This document shows positions 35,536 through 46,071 of a DNA stretch of 64,000 nt, in pieces. Source of the DNA: Apostichopus japonicus (taxonomy: Eukaryota; Echinodermata; Holothuroidea; Aspidochirotida; Stichopodidae); contig NC_092565.1 in assembly GCF_037975245.1 (NCBI RefSeq), forward strand, positions 22,401,499 to 22,465,498, read 5' to 3'. The notes beneath the pieces are model-generated. The model searched no databases, was not told where the DNA came from, and saw only the letters and a list, made by a program, of their open reading frames with translations. The position numbers and the translations under genes are program-made. Every line of letters begins with the position of its first letter. The first letter of the stretch is position 1.

Positions 35536-38500
35536 TCAGTGTTTTAATTGTACCATTTCTTTATGAACCTTCAATTTGGGATTCTTCATCACTTTCTTGT
35601 TAAATTTGATGAAGAGCTTCTCTTCGCTTGTGATGCTAGCATCCTCTCCATGTGCGAAATACTCTGAGAGAACCTGCCAAGAGAAAGAGATGAATCACTA
35701 ATTGGGTTTAAAACATTTCATCTTAAATTATATGATTGGGTGTGAAAAAGTATTGTTTCCTAACACGGAAGAAGAGTATTGTACAATGCACATCTCATTC
35801 CAAGAGTTCAACATTTAATTACTTACAATGTAGTCCAAACAATGTTTCTTGCAATATGCATCAAGATCTAGATTTCAGTTACATGAGTTATGGTATGGGG
35901 GAGGGGAGGGGGAGGGGAGGAATGGTGGGGGAGCGAAGGGAGAGCTGTGACACATAATCTTGGAGGCCATGTCTTTGGAGTTTTGAACCGAAAAATCCCT
36001 TTCACATGTCATGAGGTTTACCATCCTTAAGAGATCCGAAAGTGAACAATTGACACTTAAAAGTACCAAATATTACTTTCATTGTTTTTTCAAGTTTCAC
36101 ACTGTACCTTTTTCTTTAACTTTTTCAATCGGATTTCACCGCCAGCCTGCTGCAAGACTTCAGTGATAACAGCTTCCCATTTGAACTTTCCACCTGTTTG
36201 AATTATTCAAAAAAGAGAAAGATGGTTTGGTTAGGATAAGTACAATATTTTAGAAAAATTCCATAGTATTAAAGACTTAAAAAATGCCTTCATATGCCAC
36301 AGCAACCATCAGTTAAATGAAAACAATGGTTTGATATGAATTTTTGGATGTGAAAATTATTGATTGTTCTGGTTTGACTTATCTGTACATGTGACGAACT
36401 TGACGTTTGTAGTTGAAACCATCACAGCTTATTTCAAGCTGCTTGTACACAAGGAAGGCCAAACAGGAAACACTAAAATGATTGAATTCAAGACATTCTA
36501 ATAAACTCTGGGACAGTCCCCTTGATACTTGGGGAAGATTCTGTGTGTACTTTTAACCTAAGGACTGTACACAAAGTCCAGGTACTGTCCACCAGAAATA
36601 AAGGCATTTGCTCACTCTATTCTCTAAGAAAACTTAACTACCAAACTTGAATAACTCCTGCCTGGCTCAATTAAACATTTGATTTTTTGAGGGGACTCAC
36701 CGCCTCTCCTTGATTGCTCTGTAACATCATCATCAGCTGCATCTTCTTCCTCCTCCTTCTCCTCTGCTGCTTCTTCCACACCACTTTCTTTCTCATCCTT
36801 CTTCCTCTTTTTACTCTTTTTACCTTTCAGACTTTCATCACTGTTCATCTTGTCTTTCCTTTTCCTACTTTTGCAGTCATTTTCTGTTTGATTTCCTTTG
36901 ACTTCTTTAATCTTAAGTGACTCATCCTCATCACCATTAACCTCCCTATCTCTCTTTTTCTTTCCCTTCCTTTTCTTCTTTCCTTCCAATTCCTCTGAGA
37001 TGCCATTTTGTTTAGATTGCTGCTGGAATGCATCGACGTTGTCTTCTACTGTCAGACCGTTTGCAGTCTGCTCGTCCTCTCCATGATTTCCATCATCGTC
37101 ATCTTCTCTATTTTTCTTCTTCTTTTTCTTCTTCTTTCTCGGTTGCTCTTCAAGTCCATCCTCTCCATCTCCATTTACCTCATCTGATGGGTCTCCTTGA
37201 CGCTTCCTCTTCCCGCCACCTTGAGCTCTTTTGTCTCTATGATTAATGTCCTCTACAGTCGTCTTATGTTCTTCGTCCCCTCTCTTGGCCGTGTCTGATT
37301 CCCCGTCATCGACTTTGGCTTCCCCGTTTAGTTCTCCGTTTTTTGTGGCGGATGGCTGAGTTGACTCTGCCCTCTGTTCAGATTCACAGCGTCAAAATTA
37401 AAATGGGACAAAAAAAGAAAAGAAAATTACATGAGGTCAGTGACACCATTAGATGCAACAAACTCTAAACCTCTTGAAGGAAAGATGACTCTATTAAGCA
37501 AAACTAACAAGGAAGACAACATTAATCGAGACAAAACACAGAAAAAGTAAACGCAAATTATTTTCTTACCTGAATTTCGAAAGTGACATCTATATAATAC
37601 CTACATGAATGATTATGGATAAAGGATCATAATGATGATGTAATGTGCTAATTTTTTTAAACCAGGAAAAAAACAAGAACAAGTTGCAAATTTTGCACTG
37701 CTTTAATCTATCTTCAACTGAGTCAATGATAATAATATGGAATGCACAATGCAACATCTATAATCAAATCCTTTCCAAATATTGACAAATTGCCAACAAA
37801 ACCTGCTAAAGGGTTGGAAACAGTCTATTAAACATACAGTAGAGCATATTATCACTTTCATCCACAACATTTTCTCACTTAGATGTTTGTGGCACAGAGG
37901 AAACCCAATGGCAATGTTTTCACAAGCGCTGATTGGAATGAGACTTATAGACAGGGTGTAAATATATCTGTAAGTTACTAACATGTCTGATAATTATGTC
38001 ACTTGAGACATACTACTGTGTCAAGTTTGACTGATAACCTTTTCCTCACCCGAGCTGCTGCAAAAAAGAGTTTTATAGATAGAGTTCAAATATATCTGTA
38101 AGTTACTAAAATGTCTGATAATTATGTTACTTGAGACATACCACTGTGTCAAGTTTGACTGATAACCCTTTCCTCACCTGAGCTGCTGCAAAAAAGAGTT
38201 TTATAGATAGAGTTCAAATATATCTGTAAGTTACTAAAATGTCTGATAATTATGTCACTTGAGACATACTACTGTGTCAAGTTTGACTGATAACCCTTTC
38301 CTCACCTGAGCTGCTGCAAAAAAGAGTTTTATAGATAGAGTTCAAATATATCTGTAAGTTACTAAAATGTCTGATAATTATGTCACTTGAGACATACTAC
38401 TGTGTCAAGTTTGACTGATAACCCTTTCCTCACCTGAGCTGCTGCAAAAAAGAGTTTTATAGATAGAGTTCAAATATATCTGTAAGTTACTAAAATGTCT

Positions 38501-40730
38501 GATAATTATGTCACTTGAGACATACTACTGTGTCAAGTTTGACTAATAACCCTTTCCTCACCTGAGCTGCTGCATACTTCTCGATCGTATCCCAGACTTG
38601 TTCGATCAACCAAGTCTCTCTTACATGCATGCTGTTCCTGACAAAGTTCTGAGAAAAAACAGCAAATCAGAAACAGTAAATATATCACATGCAAAATCAG
38701 TGAAAAGTCCAACTTTTAGTATTCTACTTACATATATGAGACAAGACAGCAGTAACTTGCCAAAATTATGAAAGAAAAATTTCTTACTGAAGCTGTAGGC
38801 ATTGGTTTTAGCAATTTGTTTTAACAGGATTGGGCAATAAAGTTAACAACATTGCAGTTTATCAGCTTTCAAGATTTAGCTAAATGTTGACTTGTTGCAC
38901 TTCATTACAAAAGTGATTCACCATGCACCAACAAATGTGTCTAATATGAAGCTCTTTGGGCTCTTTTCACACTTTGACCTCTACCGACCTTTAACACACA
39001 CAAATATGACTGCATGTTTCTGTACTTGCCTACCTATGACACATAAATGTGGTAAGTAACATGACGTTGAATATAAATTATATAATTAAGATGAACTATT
39101 TGACATTAATTCAAAATTGGCATAGCAGATTAAATTTTCATATTTATAAGATATGACAATAATACTTACAATAGCAATTTTTTAATGATATTATAGCATA
39201 ATTACATAAGAATACTTCGATACTGTATACAAGCAGAAGTTCTTCTATTTTTACTATACTAAAACTATATTACATCTCTTTATGAAGTGCAATTGTCAAA
39301 TATAAGAAATATGAACAAATTTTTACTTTAGTTCACTTGAATTTATTGTAGGGCAAGCTTACCATAAATTTTGCTTTCTTTCTTGGGACATTAGCTTGTC
39401 CACAGTTAATGATGTTCTTCATAGTGTTCCTTACTTTGGGATTCAATGAAGCGTTCATACTGGCTTCACGTACAGTCTGTGGAGGGACAAAATATTTATT
39501 GATACATTTACTGCAAAGTACGTTTGCAGGCATTAACTGACCTTGATCATGAAAATGGCATGCTAAAAAAAAATGGAAGCTAAAGAACAAATTCTAAACA
39601 GAGACATCTATATCCATTTCCAAAGCAGACAAAATACAACACTGACTGATATACCAAATCCAATCATCTATAAAAAAAAAAAATAAAAAATAAAAGTTTT
39701 TTAAAAATATGAAATAAATCCAGAGGCAAATCGTAGAAGAATATTTTTGAAAAGCAGCAGTGTGGTTCTCCTTGAATTTAATGTGGTTTTCATTCAACTT
39801 ATTATTGATGTGTAAATGTTGATTGCTTTAATTTAATGTTTTTTAAATTCTATTCTCAGTAATATCAGAACTGCTGGCTAGGCCTTTGTCTCCTTTCCCA
39901 ATGGCTTGTATATACTAATTATTTAATAATTAATATATAACACTAATTTGTTCTTTGGTGCTCAAATGTAGTTTCTTGCATAGTTCAGTATTATACAGAA
40001 AGTGGGCCTTTTTACTGTACCTCTATCCAACTGTTCTGCTTGACTGCACCCTTGTGTGGTGTAGCTTTGAAGTTTTTGCCTCCATACTTTTGGTCTTCTG
40101 AGATGCAGGAGGTGTGCTCCTTGTATGCATCTCCACTTTGTGGGGGTAAAATAGAAATATACTCTTAAACAATGAAAAGTTATCATAGGCATTTGATATC
40201 AGGCAATAAGTTAGTGCTCATTATTTGTGCAGCAGTTTTGAAGGTGTTAATGAATTTTCGTTTCTTATGAAATACTAAGAATGACCATGTTGTTAATCTG
40301 TCACCAGATAAGGTACTTCATGCCTGGATACTAGTGTATAGTTTACCATGAAAAGAATATTTTAATAGTGCTAAAATACTTTAGTTACAGTATTGTACAT
40401 CCCCATAACAGATAAATCCTACTTGTTCTTGTACCATCAATTAGAAATATATCCATATTATTGCCACCAGTCCGAATATACAGTTCATTTCTAACAATTC
40501 AGTTCTAGCACAGTTAATGAACAAATTAGTTACAATATCAGCTATATTCAAACCCCCAAAAATATGTCTTAGAGAGCAAAAAAAAAAAATAGAAAAAATA
40601 CTTACTGGAAGTCTTTTCCACAGTCAAGACAAGATAGGACCTCACAGGCTCTACATTTGGTAAGATAGTGCTTCTCTACATTAGCTTTCTTTAGAGATTC
40701 ACCACAAGCATTGCATGTGAAAAACACCAT
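35536..40730 (-). CDS. LYAR: LYAR cell growth-regulating nucleolar protein
   Basis: Nucleolar protein of proliferating cells that takes part in pre-rRNA processing and transcription control. Minus-strand coding exons: 40730-40606, 40135-40021, 39476-39363, 38648-38562, 37373-36701, 36193-36108, 35673-35536; every junction is in phase, total 445 residues (human 379). The first 30 residues hold the LYAR-type C2HC zinc finger (MVFFTCNACGES, then HYLTKCRACEVLSCLDCGKDF); the second exon gives the matching CISEDQKYGGK segment; the VPRKKAKF and NSMHVRETWLIEQVW blocks follow. Exon 5 (224 codons) is a disordered Lys/Glu tract with lysine runs usual for nucleolar localisation. The C-terminal 75 residues (FKWEAVI..LKKLKKKV, then FIKFNKKVMKNPKLKV) match the conserved LYAR tail. 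One exon-4 boundary is part of a 128-bp tandem array. The acceptor before exon 2 is an unusual aaag. Confidence 0.95.
37945..38573. repeat. 128-bp minisatellite duplicating the LYAR exon 4 / intron 4 boundary
   Basis: ATGTCTGA recurs at 37983, 38111, 38239, 38367 and 38495, exactly 128 bp apart, with very few mismatches between copies. Each unit contains, on the LYAR (minus) strand, TGCAGCAGCTCAG (the last 13 nt of exon 4) followed by the donor GTGAGG. The true junction is at 38562/38561; decoys lie 128, 256, 384 and 512 bp further into the intron. In each decoy the exon tail is preceded by CTCTTTTTTGCAG, a good acceptor. The outermost decoy has one substitution but keeps GTGAGG. Confidence 0.95.
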
Positions 40731-41272
40731 TGCAGTACCTTGGTGTGAATTTCAGACAGGAAATAAAGGCCAAACCACTGTTTCTTCTTTTACAGCTTAT
40801 CTGGATAACAAGGGAACAATTTAATATGAAAAGTGAGAGAGATCTGCAAGCCACCCTTTTGACATGTATGGGTATTGAGTAAATGAGTCAAATAGCTGAA
40901 ACTGTTCTTTATTTCAAGTCCAAGAGAAATAAATTCTGGAGGCAAAATTGCAGAATACCCGGCAAGAATAATCTTTAAGATTTTTTTGTCAAGAATCTGC
41001 AAATCTAGCTATATCAAATAGCTTTGAAAATGCCACGTATTCTGCACTTATTTCTTTCTGGAAATAATTAATAGGCCTGCCAAAAACAGGTTGTCAGGCA
41101 ATTAGTAAACATTCACAGGCTTACCATCGTACCTGTAATCAAACAATGAATCTGACAAAGGGCTATAAATATAATTACTTTCAGAAACACTTTTAAAATC
41201 TAAAATTTAATAATTTACTTGTTATCTTCAAATTACTTTCTGATGAAACCAACAATGGCTAACACTCATTAA

Positions 41273-41440
41273 TCTTAAGAGTTTGAGGTGGAAATCATTT
41301 GCGCCGGACTGAACTTAGCCTACACTAGTCTTCAGTAACCTAGGACTACTGTAGCAACTAGCATATCACTAGTAGTAATAGTAATACCATAGTAATACCA
41401 TAGGCTTAACCTTCGAAAATTGGAGTTTCGACACAGCATT
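41273..41440. repeat. Duplicated segment, copy in the LYAR 5' flank
   Basis: About 165 bp from AATCTTAAGAGTTTGAGGTG to GACACAGCATTCAGTATA is present again, same orientation, at 46727-46894 in an intron of the ASB-like gene, at roughly 90 percent or higher similarity by eye. Differences include a repeated ATAGTAATACC unit present only here. Its proximity to the LYAR start makes it possible promoter or 5'UTR sequence. Confidence 0.8.
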
Positions 41441-41947
41441 CAGTATAGATGAAATAGGTCTCCAAGCAACCAGTAGATCTCGGTGTAGGACCCTGTAGTT
41501 CATTAAGTAATATTTTCCAACACAGCTACCTTATTAAACCAATCGTGAATTGATATTACTGGTCCAGACAATACCGCCGAAACCCTGCTATTTCTCAGTT
41601 TCACGTCTGCACTTTGCAGTCAAACAGCACTGCATTCTCGTAAAACTGGTTTAGCCTTATAGTAATAGGCCTACGGATACCGCGGCTAGTGCCACACATA
41701 GCCTAAAATATGAATTTGATTATTAGCCTTTAAAGTGATGAAAGAATAAGAATCATACATGAAAAAAAACCGGAATTAGGCTGATCTTATTTCAAAAGAC
41801 GCAGCCGCATTTTCGATCTTCTTTAAAGAAATGCGGCCAGACTATGTAACTTTCAACAGCATCTGTAATTTTGCACATGTGTGCATGTGATCATGGCAAG
41901 AGGGATTGAAATTATATTATACGTGTGTGTACTGGTGTTGCCAGATG

Positions 41948-42345
41948 CAACGAGGTAAATGAATCTTATTAATACAGCTCTAGGGCAAGCTTTGTCTCAT
42001 ATGGCCTAACGTTATTAATACACGCTATAAGTTAATGTAGAAATGGGAAATGTTTAGTTCAGTGCAACCACGGAATTCTTCATGGAACAGAGCCTAATGC
42101 TGCTCGACGGGAATATAGCTATCACGTTAGGCTACAGGCACGGTTATTGCTAGGTAACGGGTGTCGTCTGCTGCTCTAAGCACGCAAACACATTTACGTA
42201 CTAGTTGGGTGAAATAATCATGCGTAATAGGGAGAGTAGTATATTAGTACCACCCTGGAACACGTCACATGACCCTCCATACATGGTACGCGCGTACGCC
42301 CGTATTTACTGTGTGATAGTTTCTCCAGATTCATTTACCTCGTTG
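41948..42345. mobile_element. 398-bp MITE with perfect 19-bp TIRs and 8-bp TSD
   Basis: The left end CAACGAGGTAAATGAATCT (41948-41966) is repeated as its exact inverted complement at 42327-42345. Immediately outside both ends lies the direct repeat GCCAGATG (41940-41947 and 42346-42353). The element has no ORF. An 8-bp duplication suggests a hAT-like (or P-like) transposase acting in trans; the terminal bases CAACGAGG do not match the common CAGGG.. hAT ends, so the family is open. Perfect TIRs and TSD imply a young insertion. Confidence 0.92.
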
Positions 42346-42709
42346 GCCAGATGGTAAATCTCTATTAATCGTTCCGACAGGCCGGTTCCCCTTGAATTTG
42401 ACCCAATGTATTGCAATTGCATCTAAATGGCAACTCCCGGGTGGGACTTTGCAATATAGTGAAATATTGTCATGAGATATTATTGAGTGTATTTAATTTA
42501 TGTTGTATGCTCCTTCAATTCACTCTAAGCAGCTCTGAAGAATATAGTCCACGAGAGGCATCCGCGGCGAAGCGTTCATGTATGTTTGTCAGTTCTGACG
42601 ATCAATGATAAAGAAAAGTTTAATAAATTGTCTTCATGAACTACATATAATCCTTCAAGGTATATGACATCTTAGGAAGCAGTGTTCATTTCCTGACGGC
42701 ACGCATTAT

Positions 42710-43071
42710 CAGGGGCGTCGGAAGCTATTTGGGATTGGTACGGCAGATCAGAGTGTGGCCATCTATCATAATTATCGGGGAGACGTTTGGTAGGTCAAAC
42801 TACGCTACGCGCCACCATGGTTGGCGGGTATCGTAATGGAGAAAATTTTGAAAAAATGTCTCCCAGATTGCAGGAAATGGCACTTCCCGAGCTTGAAAAC
42901 AAGACCCCTGCCACCCGACTAATCTTCTGAAACACATTTTGAAGTATGTTTCATTTTGGTTCTTTATTTTTTGCCATTTTTGTTTTTTAGTCCTACTTTT
43001 TTTTTTTTTTTTGCTCCGTGAATATTGGTCCGGCGTTCGCCTGACCTGCCGTACCGGCTCCGACGCCCCAA
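42710..43071. mobile_element. MITE-like element with GGGGCGTCGG inverted ends
   Basis: The left end CAGGGGCGTCGGAAGC is matched in inverted orientation by GGCTCCGACGCCCCAA at the right end; both sides then have GGTACGGCAG (inverted) at slightly different spacing, giving about 30-40 bp of imperfect TIR. ATTAT occurs on both flanks (42705-42709 and 43072-43076), a possible 5-bp duplication that may be chance in AT-rich DNA. The interior is non-coding and includes a T-run. Confidence 0.7.
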
Positions 43072-45769
43072 ATTATAGGTGTTGCTTACTCTTGCATTTC
43101 TTGGCTGCAAAATTGGTGATTGGTCCTTTGGAGCAACTTGCGGTACTAATTAATATTATGGAGGTGTGCTGTTGTTCGACCAATCAACGATTCGGATAAA
43201 ATCCTATCATAGTAGCACGGTTTCCCCCATATCTTAGGCAAATTTTTGTTGATGCGCGCGTTCGTCAGATCTGTATTGATAATCGAAATGGAAGGGTCTT
43301 TCAATGATTTTTATTTTAGTGCCGACAGTTTCATTTAATATGTGTGATTCAAGAAGAGACAATAAATCGTCAAAAAATCGATTGCAACTATTCATCATTT
43401 ATTTGAATTGTTCGACTATATGCCTAGAATCTAGGTTTTGCTGGCCTAACCCCCCCCCCCCCCCCCCCCCATCGGGCAAGATCCGCTAATCCCGTAATCC
43501 CATGGCAATATACAGCCAAAATAATTTATATTATAGTGCCATATTTTGAAAACTGAATAATCTATTTTCTAAATTGTCCAAGTTTTTGATTGATTCACGA
43601 TACTAGCTAGAGCCGAAAATTAAATTGATGGTAATCAAATAACGAAAAGGCATTAATCTCTATTTTCCATTTGCAAGTTTGAAGTTGAATTTCTACTATT
43701 ATCACATAATACAGAAAGTCATTTGCATAAGGAAGTCTAAGCATAAATAATACATCGTTTAATACGTTTACGGATATTTAACATAGTAGCAAGTGATTTT
43801 GTCTCTCGTATAGATTCCAAAATGCAGAGAGAGTAATTTGTAGAGGAACCAGAATAAGCATAAGCTTTCTAGTTGGCAAATAAAAACTTCCTTTACGACA
43901 ATAAATTCTACAAACATTCCATCTACAAACATTCCAGTCGGATATAGGCTAGAAGTAGGCTACACCAAAACAAGTCATGATTTAGGTAAGAAAATTAGAA
44001 AACTGCAATAGCTACTGAAGAAATTGTGGTATTGACACCCTGTGAAAACGTTGTCATTTTGTGCAAAGCCATTGAATAATTTTGTAATCCTGTACCCATG
44101 TCTAATTTTCATATGCATCACTGTTAGGCCTATACTCTACGATATAATGCTGTAGAATTAATTAAGCTTGCTTGAACTCATTCATTGTGATATTAAAACA
44201 TTAAAAACCGTGACCAAAGTTATAAGTTAATATTTAAATTTAGAAATAATCCTGTAGGTTAAATTTGGTCAAACTGTCTACCAAAACTCAAAAATGGGCT
44301 TTAGTTAGATCTGGACATATGGACACAAATAAAAACAACAATTCAAATATCTCCTCCCCCCAATACCTCCCTTCCCCCAATACCCCCCATGTGACTGGTA
44401 CGATTTCCTGTATGACATATTGCCATCCAAATGTACCACGTTTTATGAATACATATATATGTGCATTTAGCATCAAGTCTTGATCATAAAGATATCTAGA
44501 CTATTGTAATAACATCAAAGACATTCAAAGATTGCATCTTGTCATGTTGTAAAGCATATACATACAAATATACATATGTTATAAAGATACTCAGTGAAAT
44601 AATTAAGGCGAGAGGATGTCCACGATCTTGAAATGAATCCAGGGAAACCTGTCTCTTTTTCATTTTTTCTTATTGAAAGTATATGTTAATTAGTACTGAC
44701 CAAACTTTAGATGTTGTACCTTCTACCATGTGGCATTGCTAAACTGTGGTGACTTCATTTTGTTTCCTTGTTTATGTATCTTGCTCAATGGGAATAATTC
44801 TTACAAACTTGGGATACTAAATCTTTTTTACTATCCTCTTATTTCTGTAACTTCATTCTATATCAAATACAAGAAGAAAACAGATATGGGTTTCCTATAA
44901 ATGTGTGCATTAAAACAGCATATTTACATCAATCTGTAGAGAATACAATAAAAAACCAGAAAAAAGATTGCATGTATAATACTACTGAGAATCTTCATTA
45001 GTGACATTTTATACGGCCTACGCATAAAAGGTCAACAGTATTAGCCCCAAATTTTAGCTTGCTAAAAGTTGCTAAAACTTTTCCATAATTACATTCCTGG
45101 TAGTTATGACTCTCCAATTTTTTGCAGAAAATTAAGAGTGTGTTCATATTAAAATTTGTAAATGTCTCAACAGTATAGTCAAATGTTTGTTTTCTTGGAG
45201 CATGAGTGACCATTATTTGACTTTTCTAGCATATTTTGGGCCAATACTGATGACCTTATAAATATGACAAGAGATTCTGGATTTTGTACCTCTTTTTTTT
45301 ACACAAAAGTGCATGATATGTACAAGATGAAAGGAACTCTTCCTGTTATCTGTTGCTTGTCACTCAGTTGTACCCATGTTTTTAGGCAAAATGCAACACA
45401 TTATTTTTCACTACGTTTAGGATTCTATTTATTATCGTTTAGTATTGGGTGTTTATTACCATCTGTTTTAGGCTTTAACAATAATTGTCTTACTGTAGTA
45501 TAGTTTCTCATACTTATTTATATTTAAACATTGACTATGATTTAATCTTTTGTGCATTTTTTTTTTGGAACTATTTTACTATTTACATACTTCTGAATTT
45601 GTTTTGGACTATATGCTTTCAGGTTTTTTATTTATTTTATTTTTTACATATATATTTTTATTATCGTTTAGTACGGGTGTTTTTAAATTGTTGCTTTAGG
45701 CTTTTACATTATTGGTTCTATATATTTAATATTTAGGTTTTTTTTACTATTCGTTTTTAGGTTTTACAT

Positions 45770-45836
45770 TTGTAAAGCGCTTTGAGCAGCTTTGCTGATT
45801 ATGCGCTATAAAAATATTACTTATTATTATTATATG
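45770..45836 (+). repeat. SINE/LINE 3' tail (GTAAAGCGCTTTGAG type)
   Basis: TGTAAAGCGCTTTGAGCAG followed by GCGCTATAAAAATAT and an (ATT)n tail is the widely shared 3' end of SINEs and their partner LINEs in animal genomes. The preceding 300 bp contain two diverged copies of TATTATCGTTTAGTA, so the whole of about 45425-45836 may be one old element. Confidence 0.65.
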
Positions 45837-46071
45837 CACAATAACAATGGGAAAAAGAAGTTGTTGCTGTTATTTCGGACCTTTCTATTTTGTTCTCCCC
45901 TTCCAAAATGTAAGCCTTTTCTCACATCTGAAAAAATGACCATGCATGAGACAGTAAAAAGCTAGACAGCTTAAATCTGAAGGAGTAGCATAAAGAGAGA
46001 CACAGACAGAAAGAGGCAGAGAGGGGAGGAGAAGGGGAGGGGGTCAAATTCCCATTTCTAGATACACTGCA

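Larger units (their letters stand above)
40731..46071. other. LYAR 5' flank and intergenic region
   Basis: No supported coding exon. The LYAR 5'UTR/promoter should lie in the first 1-1.2 kb; one CCAAT at 41539-41543 (plus-strand reading) is the only element noticed. The rest holds two TIR-bounded elements (41948-42345 and 42710-43071), the source or sister of a duplication (41273-41440), C-rich tracts (43450-43470; 44353-44392) and a SINE/LINE tail (45770-45836). Short frames show no recognisable protein. Confidence 0.5.

Noticed and set aside
36714-37246. Plus-strand frames opposite LYAR exon 5
   Set aside because: Antisense shadows of the Lys/Glu-rich LYAR exon.
37945-38573. CRISPR-like array
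   Set aside because: Units are tandem without unique spacers, in a spliced eukaryotic gene.
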